Positions 1 to 10,578 are shown, numbered from the stretch's first letter. The stretch is 64,000 nt of DNA from Bacteroidota bacterium (GCA_017860295.1 JAFNAS010000012.1:186001-250000), one strand, 5' to 3'. The notes: generated from the letters alone by a model not told the origin. Program-made: numbers and translations.

Positions 1-20
1 TAAAAAACATACTAGTAATT

Positions 21-2009
21 TTATCTATAAGCAGGATTTTGGTATGCTACTTTCTCTTCAGTAGTAGCTTCCATCGCGTCAAATTGGCCTTGAGGAATAG
101 GGCGCAAATAATAATTCACAGGGATGTCGCGTGTTATTGTTTGAACAGTATGATCACTGGCTGAAGTTCCACAGATTTTGAAAGAACCACCAATTTCGCT
201 CCATTTCTGAGTGCGAACCAAATCATACCAACGATAACCCTCACCATAATATTCGCGTGAACGTTCTGCTAAAATATAATTGATGTCTATTGTTGCCGGT
301 GTAGCAGTAACCATAGCAGCACTATTATCTTCTACTTTTGTTTTATTTCCATTGTTACTCCAGCTCCATTTTCCGGCACGTGCACGAATCACATTAATTA
401 ATCCTCTTGCTGTTCCGTCATTTGCATATGTTCCGGTTACAGCCGTTGTGGTTGCTCCTTTCACAGCAGCTTCAGCCGCAATGAAAAATAATTCTGAGAA
501 TTTTGCTATAGGAAAAGGACGGGTACTTCCGGCATTGGGTTGTCCCAATCCAGTGCCGTTATCTGTACGGTAAGGACCAAGTTTCCAAATTCCCGGGTAT
601 ACGAGTCTGCTTATAGCACTGGGAGCTATCACATAATCGGCACGTCCTGGTAATACCCCAGCACCAACGCTACTTGCGTATGGAGAATTTGAATAATCAA
701 TGGTAGTCGTCGGATCTGAATCCAAAAAAGTTAAGACTGCATCTCCTTGAGTGATTAGCATATTGTTTGCATTATACAACGTGGTCGGATTAGAGGCACT
801 GGCTTTAATCCAGTTTCCCCTGTAAACAGTGGTAAAGGTACCGTCATAACGAGAATCATAGGTCTTATCTGCAAAAGTGTTTGTAAATACACCAATAGGA
901 GGAGCCATACGTACCCACGGACGTCCTAATCCTTGAACTGCTTCACGTTGTACTGAAGATAATTTTGAGGGAGAACTCCAATTTGTCTTAGAACTTGTAA
1001 TGGATGTATAATTCCATGTTTGAAACCAACTTGCAAAATTAGGGCCTGTACCTCCCGATTCATACGTTAGGCTGGCAGCATTAAATAATTCACTTGCTTG
1101 CGTGTGATCTGCGTAGAGTAAAATTTCATTATTTCGATCGTTTGTACCTACATTTACATCATAGTAGGTCGCTTGTAACCCGAAAGATGCCGGACTTTTA
1201 ATAGCAGTAGTAGCCATATCGTATGCTGCCTGATAATACCATGCTGCCGTTTTTCCGTTAGGATCGGTACGTGCACAATCGGGATAGGTAGGAATGTTGT
1301 TAGGATTTTCCAACCACCAGCCATAGGTAAGGTATGCCTTAGCTAAATAAAGACGAGCAGCTGTTTTGGTCACTCCTCCAGTTAAGCGTCCTGCATCCGG
1401 CAAATCATTAATGGCACTTAGTAAGTCAGGGAAAATGGCTTTAGTATATACTTCAGGAACGGTGTTTCTTTTAGATGTGCGAACTGTAGAGGTGTTGTAT
1501 GTCAATTCTCCAGCTCCTAAATCCAAAGGTACACCACCGAAGGTTTGCACCAGTAAGAAATAATCGAATGCACGGAAAAACTTTGCTTCGGCAATAACAG
1601 CATTTGAAATACCAACTGCTGAAGCATTTTCAATTACGCCATTGGCAGTATTAATATAAGGGAAAGTATTGAACCACACCGAACCTGCATCATTGTTAGT
1701 CGCAGTGGGCTTTGACCCAGTAACAGAAAAGTCATGTGCTTGAAAAGTACTTCCACTTGTTCCACTTGCCCCCCAAGTGCTCTCATCTGTGCCTGTTTGA
1801 CAATTGTTATAAAAATAGCCATTACCATAGATATTTCGTAGATGCGCGTACAAAGCCGTAATTTCACTCATAACGCCGCTGCTGGTTTTGAAATAATCAG
1901 AGGTATAACTACTGCGTGGTTGTTCATCCAAAATATTGGAACATCCCATAAGGAACAATGACAACACCGCTGTTCCTATAAATATTTTTATTTGTATTCG
2001 TTTCATCAT
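21..2009 (-). CDS. SusD/RagB-family outer-membrane nutrient-binding lipoprotein
   Basis: This is the surface lipoprotein partner of a SusC transporter. It binds oligosaccharide at the cell surface and acts as a lid over the SusC barrel. The N-terminus is a lipoprotein signal with lipobox LFLMGC, followed by the usual NILDEQPRSSY start of mature SusD proteins. The C-terminal part has the conserved YILAERSREYYGEGYRWYD motif of the RagB/SusD family. At 662 residues it is somewhat long for the family (about 500-650). Two ATG codons lie in tandem, so the start could be either 2009 or 2006. It begins 8 bases after the SusC stop and is surely cotranscribed with it. The substrate cannot be read from this gene; the neighbouring GH115 and uronate genes suggest glucuronoxylan. 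Confidence 0.96.
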   Translation of the reverse strand: MMKRIQIKIFIGTAVLSLFLMGCSNILDEQPRSSYTSDYFKTSSGVMSEITALYAHLRNIYGNGYFYNNCQTGTDESTWGASGTSGSTFQAHDFSVTGSKPTATNNDAGSVWFNTFPYINTANGVIENASAVGISNAVIAEAKFFRAFDYFLLVQTFGGVPLDLGAGELTYNTSTVRTSKRNTVPEVYTKAIFPDLLSAINDLPDAGRLTGGVTKTAARLYLAKAYLTYGWWLENPNNIPTYPDCARTDPNGKTAAWYYQAAYDMATTAIKSPASFGLQATYYDVNVGTNDRNNEILLYADHTQASELFNAASLTYESGGTGPNFASWFQTWNYTSITSSKTNWSSPSKLSSVQREAVQGLGRPWVRMAPPIGVFTNTFADKTYDSRYDGTFTTVYRGNWIKASASNPTTLYNANNMLITQGDAVLTFLDSDPTTTIDYSNSPYASSVGAGVLPGRADYVIAPSAISRLVYPGIWKLGPYRTDNGTGLGQPNAGSTRPFPIAKFSELFFIAAEAAVKGATTTAVTGTYANDGTARGLINVIRARAGKWSWSNNGNKTKVEDNSAAMVTATPATIDINYILAERSREYYGEGYRWYDLVRTQKWSEIGGSFKICGTSASDHTVQTITRDIPVNYYLRPIPQGQFDAMEATTEEKVAYQNPAYR

Positions 2010-2017
2010 AATATGTT

Positions 2018-5000
2018 TTAGAATGTTACACTTAATCCAATTAAGTAATTACGTGTTGTAGGTGTGCTAGTTCCTAATGTTAACATACGTTTTAGGTTGT
2101 CACTAAGAGGTACTGCTGCGTTTTCGTTACCCATTGAGTTGGTTTCTGGATCCATTCCTGTTTCATTTTTGTAAGGAGAAAATAATACAAATGGATTTTC
2201 AACGGTACAATAAACACGTAATTTGTCAATTCCAGCGCTTTTTAACCATTTCTGATTGAAATTGTATCCTAGTGTAATAGTACGTACCTTTAAATAAGAT
2301 GCACTAAAATAGCCTAGAGTACTTCCGTATTTTGGATTATCTCCTCCAGCTCCTCCAGGTTTCGGATATTTAGCTCCAGTGTTAGTCGAAGTCCAATAAT
2401 CTACTTTTACGTTGTTATTTGAACGTGCATTCAAGTTATTAAGGTAGCTGCCAGAGCCATAGAGGGTGCTGTTAAGAATACCGCCGCTTTTGAATACTCC
2501 TACTAAGCTCAAATCAAATCCTTTATAAGAAACATTTGTGTTGAAACCTCCAGCAAAATCGGGATCGGTATCTATTATTTGACGATCATCAGCTCCAATA
2601 GCCCTTGTCGGTGTTCCATCGGCGTTGTAGGTACCTGTGTATAGAACCTTAATTAACCCTGCTGCAGTCCCGGGTTCCAAAATGCTCTGATATTTATCAG
2701 TTGTTTGCCAAATTCCTATTTTTTTATAATCATAGATACTATTGATAGAATGACCTACGAACCACCAATTACTTTCGTCTTTAGTGGCTCCCGAAGCAAG
2801 ACTAACCAATTTATTTTTATTTGTATAGATATTGATGCCAGCACTCCAGGTCCAACCATTGAGGTTATCCAATATCACACCATTCAGCGAGAATTCTAAA
2901 CCTTTGTTTTGTGTAGCACCGATATTAGCAGTGTAGCTGCCTATTCCTGTTGAAGCAGGCATATTTACATTTAATAGCACATTATCTGTATTCATTATAT
3001 AGTATTCTACCTTGCCAGATAACCTATTTTTCAAGAGAGAAAAATCAACTCCGAAATTCCATGTTTTAGAAAATTCCCAACCCAATTTAGGATTAGGTAT
3101 CTTAGATAAATAGACACCAGTAGAGTATGTAGTACCATAGTTATAGGGATTTGTAGTTAAGAGTCCTAGCGTACTATAGGGATCAACAGATTGGTTAGAA
3201 GTCTCTCCATAACCTGCAAATATTTTTAGTTTGTCAATAGCCGTAAGGCTTTTCATAAAAGATTCTTCATTGATATTCCATCCGGCAGATACAGCAGGGT
3301 AGGTATGCCACTGATGCCCTGCTGCCAATACGGAAGAAGCATCGGAACGGACAGTGGCACTCAACATATAACGATCATTGTAAGAGTACATTACTCGTCC
3401 CATATAAGACATTAAACCTCTCTGCCAATAATTCTGATACTTGGGGTTGATGGTAACATTCTGTTGACCATATCCTAAATTGTAAAACTGAAAGGCTTGA
3501 GCCGGAATATCTTGTGCTGAAGCAGACGAATACCAGTAGGTGGTTTGCTCAGAAGAATACATAGCGACAGCATTCAGTCGATGAACTTTAGCAAAAGTAC
3601 GGTCATAAGACAACAAGTTTTCAATTGCCCAATTGATTTTATGTTCGTTGCTGATATTGGCACTTGACACGGTAGATGGGGTTCCACTGAATACTCCTTG
3701 TCCCGTGAAGTTGCCATAGTTACTTTGTCGGTAATTCAACCCGATGTTAGCACGATACTTTAAACCTTCTACTCCTGGAATATTGATTTCAGCGAATGCT
3801 GAATTGTAAGAACTAAATGCTCTGGTTTGATCAATATAATTATCACCTAACGCTTTTAATGTTTGTTTTGTGTAGATCCATTCGGCTCCTGATGTCGCCT
3901 TAAGATAGGTTGATTTTGGAGTTCCATCTGTGTTGTACGGGCTGGCAAGAGGAGAAGCTGCTAAAGCGGTACCGGGTCCTAGGTTATTACCGTTCGTTAC
4001 TTGATAACTAGTATTTGTATTGAATCCAAAGTGAAACAGTTTACCTATTAACTGATCTAGAGAATTACGTAAAGAATAGCGTGAATAGTTTTGTAATGGT
4101 ATGACTGATTGGTCTTTGTAATAACTTATTCCAAAATTATAATTTCCTTTTTCGGATCCTCCCGAAATTCCTAAATCGTGATTAGTTACTGTGCCGGTTT
4201 GGTAGAGTAGGCTTTGCCAATCGGTGCTTACATCGTTTGATTCATCCAGAGTATTTGAAACGATATTTGCAGCTTTACGTAAAGCTGCAAATTCAGATCC
4301 ATTCATCATAGGATATTTAGCAAAGACTTTTTTTATGCCATAATAACCACTGTAGGTAACATGAGCGGTTTGTCCTTTTTGCCCGCTGATACTTGTTACC
4401 AATATAACGCCGTTGGCACCGCGAGAACCATAAATGGCAGTAGCCGAGGCATCTTTCAAAATATCAATGCTTTTGATATTGTTGGGATCTATATCTCCGA
4501 TGGATCCGGCAAAAGGTATCCCATCAAGAACAACTAACGGGTCATTCGTGGCATTCAATGAACGAGTACCCCGGATACGAATCTGCATAGAGGAACCTGG
4601 CTTGGTTGAAGTTTGTGACATTTCAACACCTGCAACTCGTCCTTGCAAAGCTCGCGCGATATTAGCAGCAGGCACATCGCGTAGCTTATCTCCATTCATT
4701 GAGGCTACAGATCCTGTTACAGCTTCTCTTCGCTGCGTCCCATATCCTACAACTACAACTTCACTTAATGCCTTTGTGTCTTCTGCTAATGTGATATTAA
4801 TAACCGATTTTCCATTTACAGCTAAAATTTGGGAACTGTAACCGACAAAAGAAAATTCCAATTTAGCATTAGCAGGTACCTGAATCGAATATTTACCGTC
4901 AACATCGGTGATGGTTCCGGAAGAAGAACCCTGAATCCTGACGTTGACCCCGGGGAGGGTCGCATTCGTAGCATCTTTAACAGTACCCTTGACTGTTATC

Positions 5001-5083
5001 GCTTGCCCAAACGCGGAGATTGAAAACAAAAGTAACAGGAATAGAATTCCCGGCACTCTGAGACAACTAATAGTTTGTTTCAT
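2018..5083 (-). CDS. SusC/RagA-family TonB-linked outer-membrane transporter
   Basis: This is an outer-membrane TonB-dependent transporter for oligosaccharides. Residues 1 to about 26 form a Sec signal ending at FGQA. A carboxypeptidase-regulatory-like domain (VKGTVKDATNATLPGVNV) covers about 28-110. It is followed by the SusC-specific stretch LSEVVVVGYGTQRR, a plug domain to about residue 230 (VLDGIPFAGSIGDIDPNNI; ILKDASATAIYGSRGANGVI), and a beta barrel ending in a C-terminal phenylalanine. Length 1021 is typical. It lies immediately upstream of the SusD gene. A 333-base gap separates it from GH115, so it may have its own promoter; TAAATTTG on the minus strand near 5170 is a candidate. Family assignment is certain; substrate is inferred from context. 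Confidence 0.97.
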   Translation of the reverse strand: MKQTISCLRVPGILFLLLLFSISAFGQAITVKGTVKDATNATLPGVNVRIQGSSSGTITDVDGKYSIQVPANAKLEFSFVGYSSQILAVNGKSVINITLAEDTKALSEVVVVGYGTQRREAVTGSVASMNGDKLRDVPAANIARALQGRVAGVEMSQTSTKPGSSMQIRIRGTRSLNATNDPLVVLDGIPFAGSIGDIDPNNIKSIDILKDASATAIYGSRGANGVILVTSISGQKGQTAHVTYSGYYGIKKVFAKYPMMNGSEFAALRKAANIVSNTLDESNDVSTDWQSLLYQTGTVTNHDLGISGGSEKGNYNFGISYYKDQSVIPLQNYSRYSLRNSLDQLIGKLFHFGFNTNTSYQVTNGNNLGPGTALAASPLASPYNTDGTPKSTYLKATSGAEWIYTKQTLKALGDNYIDQTRAFSSYNSAFAEINIPGVEGLKYRANIGLNYRQSNYGNFTGQGVFSGTPSTVSSANISNEHKINWAIENLLSYDRTFAKVHRLNAVAMYSSEQTTYWYSSASAQDIPAQAFQFYNLGYGQQNVTINPKYQNYWQRGLMSYMGRVMYSYNDRYMLSATVRSDASSVLAAGHQWHTYPAVSAGWNINEESFMKSLTAIDKLKIFAGYGETSNQSVDPYSTLGLLTTNPYNYGTTYSTGVYLSKIPNPKLGWEFSKTWNFGVDFSLLKNRLSGKVEYYIMNTDNVLLNVNMPASTGIGSYTANIGATQNKGLEFSLNGVILDNLNGWTWSAGINIYTNKNKLVSLASGATKDESNWWFVGHSINSIYDYKKIGIWQTTDKYQSILEPGTAAGLIKVLYTGTYNADGTPTRAIGADDRQIIDTDPDFAGGFNTNVSYKGFDLSLVGVFKSGGILNSTLYGSGSYLNNLNARSNNNVKVDYWTSTNTGAKYPKPGGAGGDNPKYGSTLGYFSASYLKVRTITLGYNFNQKWLKSAGIDKLRVYCTVENPFVLFSPYKNETGMDPETNSMGNENAAVPLSDNLKRMLTLGTSTPTTRNYLIGLSVTF

Positions 5084-5416
5084 GATTAAAAAAATTAGAA
5101 ATTAAAATTAACAACTGGCACAATTATACTAACATGGAGTTGCGCTTTTGGTTGCCATTGCATCGCAAATTTAGATAATACCTCAAAGGTGGGTGCGGAA
5201 ATAGGCAACAACTTCTGACAATTTCGTTACATGAATAGTAAAATTGATCCATTTGCTGTAGGTTTCGTGTCAAATGTTAAAAAGATAGCCATTTGTATAA
5301 TTTTTTACTTTGATGCTATGGGTAAATTATCTTCTTCATAATCTATTATATATGATTCTGAACTCTCAAATGGCAAATTTAGTAATATTATTAACTTATA
5401 GAATGTTTAAAATGTA
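5084..5416. other. 333-base intergenic region between GH115 and susC
   Basis: No gene is visible here. The minus strand carries TAAATTTG at 5173-5166, a match to the Bacteroidota -7 element TAnnTTTG, 83 bases upstream of the susC start. No convincing -33 TTTG was found at the right distance. The region is AT-rich. No terminator hairpin with a U-tail was seen after GH115, so read-through from GH115 into susC is possible. Confidence 0.4.
5166..5173 (-). promoter_or_regulatory. candidate -7 promoter element for susC/susD
   Basis: The minus strand reads TAAATTTG, matching the Bacteroidota consensus TAnnTTTG, about 83 bases before the susC start codon. A -33 TTTG is not evident, so the call rests on one element and its position. 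Confidence 0.3.
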
Positions 5417-8365
5417 TTATTTTGTATCGTTTTTGATATTATTATAAAAGCTTTCGGGAGGAAAGAAGAAACTTGGTTTTATTCCCCCGGTATTGATAAC
5501 GATACGCTGTAAAACTACCACCGGATCCATCATAAAAATTTTTACCTTGTGATAGCCTCTGGTTCTTATATTGTGTTCGGTTTTACAAACCCGGATGCTG
5601 TTGATTACTGATTGACTCCATACTTGGCTGTCGCCAGAACCAGTGATGCTGATACGTGGAATCTGAACGATCTGAGGTTGTTCATTATCGATGGCTACGG
5701 CAAATCGCATATCGGCATCGAATCGGTTATTGAGTGTCGGGGCAATTAATGTATTGATTTCAATTTTACCGGTTGTAAACAGGTAACAATTATATTCAAG
5801 CACCGGAGCTTTGCTGAAATCCGTAAAACTTTGAGCAGTAACAGGCAAAGGTATCATCGACGAGAGTGTATGTCCATAACCGGGAATTCGTTGCCATTGT
5901 ACGCCGTTAGCTTCTTTGTTAGAACTGTAATGCTCAGCTTCCATTGTCACATATCCGTTCGATTCGATAAAACCTTTCAGGTTTTTTCGGTCAGGCTTCT
6001 CCGGATTGAAAATTGAAGCGGCAATATTGAAAGACTGAGTCGCTGATGTTATGCGAATGTTGCCAGTAATATTTTGTCCTTTAGGTACTTTTGCCCAGTC
6101 GATAGCTACCTCTACGCGTAGTTCGTTGTCTGTCGATCCTTTTCTTACAGATGGAATGATCCATGATTGCAAGGGCTTAATATCAAAAGAGTGCATACCT
6201 GGCTTTTTGGCGAAGACATCGAAATAGTGTTTTTCTCTCGTATAGTTACTGAATTGGGGTAGGGTATCTTGTCCCTGAGCAGAAATTGCTGTTTTATATC
6301 CTTCTACAGCGATACCGATATTCTCTGTTGCGGATGGTTGCACACATTCTAAATGTGGCATTATGTTGTATTTGGGATCGGACCAACTTCGGTAACCGAT
6401 ATGCGGTTGATTCATCATGCCGTTCCATTTTCCTCCGGCTACTTGAGTGTGATAGGTCACAGTCAGTAAGGAATCCTGAATAAATAGCTCTTTTGTTTTC
6501 AACGCATAATCGTTGGCGGAGAGTCGTCCCTGTGACGCATAAGTGTGATTTTTGGATAAATTGAAGTAGAAATTATTAAGCGTATAGGAGGCTTTTGTTG
6601 GATAAAGCACCAGTTGAAAAAAAGCATCCTTTTTATCTGGATCAAGTGAAGTATAGATCGAATTGGCTTTGTCCGAGATCGCTTTCCATTTAGAAACTAC
6701 CGTTTCGGCTTCACGGTAGTTAACCAGACTGAATGTATTCGCAGAAAGCAACTCGGGTTTGATCCAGCCGTTGTATTTGGTATATTTATCAAGAATATCG
6801 GCAATGTCCGTGGCCTGTTGTTTTCCAAATTGTAACTCAGCCCATTGTTTGGTATAATCGGTAAGATTATCTTTGTTCCATGCATGCGGATTCCAAGCCA
6901 GATTTAGGAAGAAGTCCATTGGGAACTCAAGCGGTTTGATATCTCCAACGTTTAAAATCCAAATACGATCGGCTCCGTATTCGTATGCTTTACTCATCTG
7001 ATCCCATATTTTTGTGACCGGAATTGTATTGATCCATTTGTAGCTACGTGGACCTCCGACGTAATCGGCATGGTAATAAATTCCAGCGCCACCGCTGCGT
7101 TTACGTTCTTCGGCAGATGGTAAGCGACGGATATTGCCCCAGTTGTCGTCGCTCCATAATAGGGTGATATAGTCGGGCACTTTCATTCCATGCTCATAAT
7201 ATTCTTGTATCTCTTTGTATAAACACCATATTTGTGGAATTTTAGTGATATCGGGATTTAGTTCTTCTCGAAGGATTGTCTGCTGTTTTGCTACAATCTT
7301 TTCTACCATAGCAATATTGCTTTTCAGATCGCCTCCCATTTCCGAATCATTAGCGCCCCGGAGGCCCATCGTAATGATGCTTTCGTAGTTTTTATTGCGA
7401 CGGATGCCTTCTCTCCAAAAGTTTTCCAGTGTATCGGGATATTTTGTATAGTCCCAATGTCCCAATGTGTTATAATAACGTCTGTCCCACTCTTGCTGAG
7501 AGCGTAACATCGGTTCCTGATGCGAAGTACCCATTACGATACCGTATTCATCGGCTAGACGAGGATTCTCGGGATCATCTTCGTTAAAATCGTTTGCCCA
7601 CATTGCAGGCCATAGATAATTGGCTTTCAGGCGTAGAAGTAACTCGAATACTTTGGTGTAAAATTGATGATTGCAATTTGGTATGTCGTTAGGAATCAAT
7701 GGATATTGACTTGGCTTTACCGTTCCGAACGTATTTTTTATCCAGCTGCTTAATGCCGGTGCTTCGTCGTTAATAAAGATACCACGATATTTTACGGCGG
7801 GACGATCCTCTTTGCTGAAATTACGTGAGATAGTGAGAATATTTTGTTTTTGAGGAGCTACATCGGCAAACCAGTACCAGGGCGAGATGCCTATTTGTTG
7901 AGAAAGATCGTAAATGCCATAAATTGTGCCTCGCTTATCGCTACCTGCAATGACCAGAGCTTGTTCAACGTTTGGAAAAGGTTTCTCAACCACTTGCATG
8001 GAGAAGGCTTCCCATTGATTGTTTATTGAAGCGGTTTTGATTTTGCCTGAATGGATGAGTTGATCTATATATTGACTTTTTCCGATCGTTCCAATGATGA
8101 TTGCGTATTGGATATGTTCGGAGAGTGAGGATGAAAATTCCGGCTTGTTATCCGTGACCTTTTGAATATCGGATTGCAGATCGGATGCCGCTCTAACGAC
8201 CCCTTTGAAATCTCGAAAATCGATCATTATTGAAGCTGTCAATCCTTGTTTGGCAATGCAAAAATCATTGGCAAAAGTATGCTTAACATAGGAGTCGGTA
8301 GCTTGAATAGTAAATGCAATTGCTTGCAATACAGAAATAAAACAAATAAGGAGTAGCTTTTTCAT
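5417..8365 (-). CDS. Secreted GH115 xylan alpha-1,2-glucuronidase
   Basis: GH115 enzymes remove glucuronic or 4-O-methylglucuronic acid side chains from xylan, including from internal xylose units. The product starts with a signal peptide (MKKLLLICFISVLQAIAF). It then shows the GH115 N-terminal substrate-domain block with YRGIFINDEAPALSSW, the core LWPAMWANDFNEDDPENP and GTSHQEPMLRSQQEWD segments, and LLWSDDNWGNIRRLP. The last 200 residues (GYVTMEAEHYSSNKEANGV onward) match the GH115 C-terminal beta-sandwich domain. Length 982 is within the family range. It sits between uxuA and susC on the same strand, which fits release and catabolism of glucuronate. Family confidence is high; exact side-chain preference is inferred. 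Confidence 0.94.
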   Translation of the reverse strand: MKKLLLICFISVLQAIAFTIQATDSYVKHTFANDFCIAKQGLTASIMIDFRDFKGVVRAASDLQSDIQKVTDNKPEFSSSLSEHIQYAIIIGTIGKSQYIDQLIHSGKIKTASINNQWEAFSMQVVEKPFPNVEQALVIAGSDKRGTIYGIYDLSQQIGISPWYWFADVAPQKQNILTISRNFSKEDRPAVKYRGIFINDEAPALSSWIKNTFGTVKPSQYPLIPNDIPNCNHQFYTKVFELLLRLKANYLWPAMWANDFNEDDPENPRLADEYGIVMGTSHQEPMLRSQQEWDRRYYNTLGHWDYTKYPDTLENFWREGIRRNKNYESIITMGLRGANDSEMGGDLKSNIAMVEKIVAKQQTILREELNPDITKIPQIWCLYKEIQEYYEHGMKVPDYITLLWSDDNWGNIRRLPSAEERKRSGGAGIYYHADYVGGPRSYKWINTIPVTKIWDQMSKAYEYGADRIWILNVGDIKPLEFPMDFFLNLAWNPHAWNKDNLTDYTKQWAELQFGKQQATDIADILDKYTKYNGWIKPELLSANTFSLVNYREAETVVSKWKAISDKANSIYTSLDPDKKDAFFQLVLYPTKASYTLNNFYFNLSKNHTYASQGRLSANDYALKTKELFIQDSLLTVTYHTQVAGGKWNGMMNQPHIGYRSWSDPKYNIMPHLECVQPSATENIGIAVEGYKTAISAQGQDTLPQFSNYTREKHYFDVFAKKPGMHSFDIKPLQSWIIPSVRKGSTDNELRVEVAIDWAKVPKGQNITGNIRITSATQSFNIAASIFNPEKPDRKNLKGFIESNGYVTMEAEHYSSNKEANGVQWQRIPGYGHTLSSMIPLPVTAQSFTDFSKAPVLEYNCYLFTTGKIEINTLIAPTLNNRFDADMRFAVAIDNEQPQIVQIPRISITGSGDSQVWSQSVINSIRVCKTEHNIRTRGYHKVKIFMMDPVVVLQRIVINTGGIKPSFFFPPESFYNNIKNDTK

Positions 8366-8446
8366 GGTGTTCGTTTAGGGCAAATCAATAGCAGGCCTTC
8401 TCCGAAGGGAGAAAGCTGCCGGTGATTTATAAATGTTATTAGGATC

Positions 8447-9631
8447 TTATTTTGAAGGATAGAGGGACTTTGCAATGCCCATCTCAAGTCCTCTTAATTC
8501 CGCTAATCCTTTCATACGGCCAAGAAGAGAGTATCCGTAGAAAACTTGTGGTTTAGCCAAATCGTCAAGCATCTGATGTCCGTGGTCGGGACGCAGGGGA
8601 AGTGAAATCTGACGTTTTTGCATGGTTTCGATGAATGAACTCATCACACCATACATGTTAACGCTTCCTTCCAGATGGTTGGCCTCAAAAAAGCGATTGT
8701 CGTCAAGCCACTGAGTACTACGTAAGTGTACAAAGTGGATGCGATCGGCAAAGCGCTGGCTCATTTTTACCAGATCGTTTTCGCGGCGTACACTCAGCGA
8801 TCCGGTACAGAAACAGATGCCGTTGGCTGTCGATGGAACTGCTTCGGCAAGAGCTGCATAATCTTCTTCACGGCTGGCAATACGCGGCAGTCCGAGAATA
8901 GGAAAGGGAGGATCGTCGGGATGAATGGCCATTTTAACACCAACTTCTTCGGCTACCGGGATCACTTCCTTGAGGAATAAAATCAGGTGTTCTCTCATTT
9001 TATTGGCATCAAAATCTTTATATTTTGCTAATTGTTCCAAAACATATTCTACCGTGAAGGCTTTCCCTTCTCCCGGAATACCAGAGAGGATCACGCTAAG
9101 AATACGGTTTTTATCCTCTTCAGTCATCGTTTCATAACTTTTCTTTACTTGCTCGAAATCTTCGTCCGACAGCTCTTCGCGTGCTCCTTTGCGTTGCAAT
9201 ACAAATACATCGAACGCAAGAAAAGCGTAACGATCAAAATACATCGCCTTTGAACCATCGGGTAGGGTGTACGATAGGTCGGTACGTATCCAGTCGAGTA
9301 CCGGCATAAAGTTGTAAGTTACCACATCAACGCCACATTTGGCGAGGTTTCGTAACGTGATTTTGTAGTTCTCTATGTACTGAAGATAGTTTCCGGTGCG
9401 GCGTTTAATATCTTCGTGTACATTTACGCTTTCCACTACGTGCCAAGCTAATCCGGCATCTTCAATTACCTTTTTGTATTTCTGAATTTCTTCCGCGCTC
9501 CATACTTCGCCAGTAGGAATATGGTGAAGAGAGGAGACAACCGCTGTACAGCCGCTTTGGCGGATATCCTGCAGGGTTACTGTATCTTTGGGTCCATACC
9601 AACGCATGGACTGTTCAAAACCGTAGATCAT
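8447..9631 (-). CDS. uxuA: Mannonate dehydratase
   Basis: UxuA dehydrates D-mannonate to 2-keto-3-deoxygluconate in the cytoplasmic glucuronate pathway, using a divalent metal in a TIM-barrel active site. The N-terminal signature [19 protein letters not shown] and [11 protein letters not shown] are characteristic. [17 protein letters not shown] carries conserved metal-site residues, and FCTGSLSVR and [11 protein letters not shown] are also family blocks. Length 394 is normal, with no signal peptide. Upstream in the same direction is a dehydrogenase that would make mannonate, and downstream is the glucuronidase that frees glucuronate, so the cluster encodes consecutive steps. Confidence 0.97.
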   Translation of the reverse strand: MIYGFEQSMRWYGPKDTVTLQDIRQSGCTAVVSSLHHIPTGEVWSAEEIQKYKKVIEDAGLAWHVVESVNVHEDIKRRTGNYLQYIENYKITLRNLAKCGVDVVTYNFMPVLDWIRTDLSYTLPDGSKAMYFDRYAFLAFDVFVLQRKGAREELSDEDFEQVKKSYETMTEEDKNRILSVILSGIPGEGKAFTVEYVLEQLAKYKDFDANKMREHLILFLKEVIPVAEEVGVKMAIHPDDPPFPILGLPRIASREEDYAALAEAVPSTANGICFCTGSLSVRRENDLVKMSQRFADRIHFVHLRSTQWLDDNRFFEANHLEGSVNMYGVMSSFIETMQKRQISLPLRPDHGHQMLDDLAKPQVFYGYSLLGRMKGLAELRGLEMGIAKSLYPSK

Positions 9632-9642
9632 GTCAATAAGTT

Positions 9643-9678
9643 AAAAGCCCCTCCAAGACCTCCCCTCAAGGGAGGCTT
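9643..9678. repeat. GC-rich palindromic REP-like intergenic element, first copy
   Basis: The stretch holds GCCCCTCCAAGACCTCCCC followed by CAAGGGAGGC, which can fold as a short stem. Sequences of this style recur between genes in many Bacteroidota genomes. It lies 11 bases upstream of the uxuA start, and a related element lies 60 bases further on. Whether it is a repeat genome-wide cannot be tested here. Confidence 0.45.
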
Positions 9679-9734
9679 ATCAATCGGACTAAGTTATTAT
9701 GATAAAATATTATTGATTTCTAAAATTGCAGTTT

Positions 9735-9762
9735 AAAAGTCCCCTTGTGGGGGATTTAGGGG
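9735..9762. repeat. GC-rich palindromic REP-like intergenic element, second copy
   Basis: AAAAGTCCCCTTGTGGGGG followed by ATTTAGGGG is an imperfect palindrome abutting the stop codon of the SDR gene. It may act as a transcript stabiliser or partial terminator between the SDR gene and uxuA. It resembles a widespread Bacteroidota intergenic repeat. Confidence 0.45.
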
Positions 9763-10578
9763 TTACACTCCCGAATAGGCATCGAATCCGCCGTCGACAA
9801 TAATATTTTGTCCGTTAACGAAGCGTGAAGCATCGCTGCACAACCATTGAATGGTTCCGTTCAGTTCGTCGGCAACGCCCATACGACCGAACGGTGTGGA
9901 GTTAATTATTTTGTGTCCTCGGGGAGTCAGCGAACCATCTTCGTTGGTCAGTAAGGTACGGTTTTGCTCTGTTAAGAAGAATCCAGGACAGATAGAATTG
10001 ACTCTTATTTTGTCTCCATATTTTTGAGAATATTCAACAGCCAGCCATTTTGTAAAATTTTGAATGGCGCTTTTTGCTGCCGAATAACCGATGACACGGG
10101 TCATGGGACGCGCCACGGTGGCTGATGTAAAATTAATAATATTACCCTCTTTGCGATTGACCATCTCTTTGGTGAATACCCTGGTTGGATAAATCGTACC
10201 GTAGAGGTTGAGATCAATTACCTGACGCAATTGTTCGAGATCGAGATCGAAAAACGATTGTTCCGGGAGTATATTGGCTCCCGCACGGTTACCTCCGGCC
10301 GCGTTAATCAATATGTCAATGGAGCCGAATTTAGCTTTGATTTCGTCGTGATTTTGTTGAAGAATGTCGATGTTGAGTACATCCGAAACCAGAAACAAAG
10401 CTTCGTTGCCGGCTGCTTTGATCTCATTTTCGAGGGTTTTTCCTTTAGCCACATCGCGACCCAAAATAGCGACTTTGGCTCCTTGAGCAGCCAAGTGTTT
10501 GGAAACAGCACTGCCCAATACGCCAGTTCCACCGGTAATGACAATCACCTTACCGGCAATGTTGAATTCATTTTTCAT
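9763..10578 (-). CDS. SDR-family oxidoreductase, probable D-fructuronate reductase (mannonate oxidoreductase)
   Basis: This is a classical short-chain dehydrogenase of 271 residues. It has the nucleotide-binding TGGTGVLG near residue 15, NAAGG around 91, and the catalytic YSAAK near 165. The C-terminal NGQNIIVDGGFDAYSGV is typical of SDRs related to KduD and gluconate 5-dehydrogenases. In Bacteroidota, SDR proteins beside uxuA carry out the fructuronate to mannonate step instead of the long-chain UxuB of enterobacteria. That role is inferred from position, as first gene of the uxuA-GH115 group, not from a diagnostic residue. Alternatives are a 2-keto-3-deoxygluconate dehydrogenase or another sugar-acid dehydrogenase. 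Confidence 0.85.
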   Translation of the reverse strand: MKNEFNIAGKVIVITGGTGVLGSAVSKHLAAQGAKVAILGRDVAKGKTLENEIKAAGNEALFLVSDVLNIDILQQNHDEIKAKFGSIDILINAAGGNRAGANILPEQSFFDLDLEQLRQVIDLNLYGTIYPTRVFTKEMVNRKEGNIINFTSATVARPMTRVIGYSAAKSAIQNFTKWLAVEYSQKYGDKIRVNSICPGFFLTEQNRTLLTNEDGSLTPRGHKIINSTPFGRMGVADELNGTIQWLCSDASRFVNGQNIIVDGGFDAYSGV

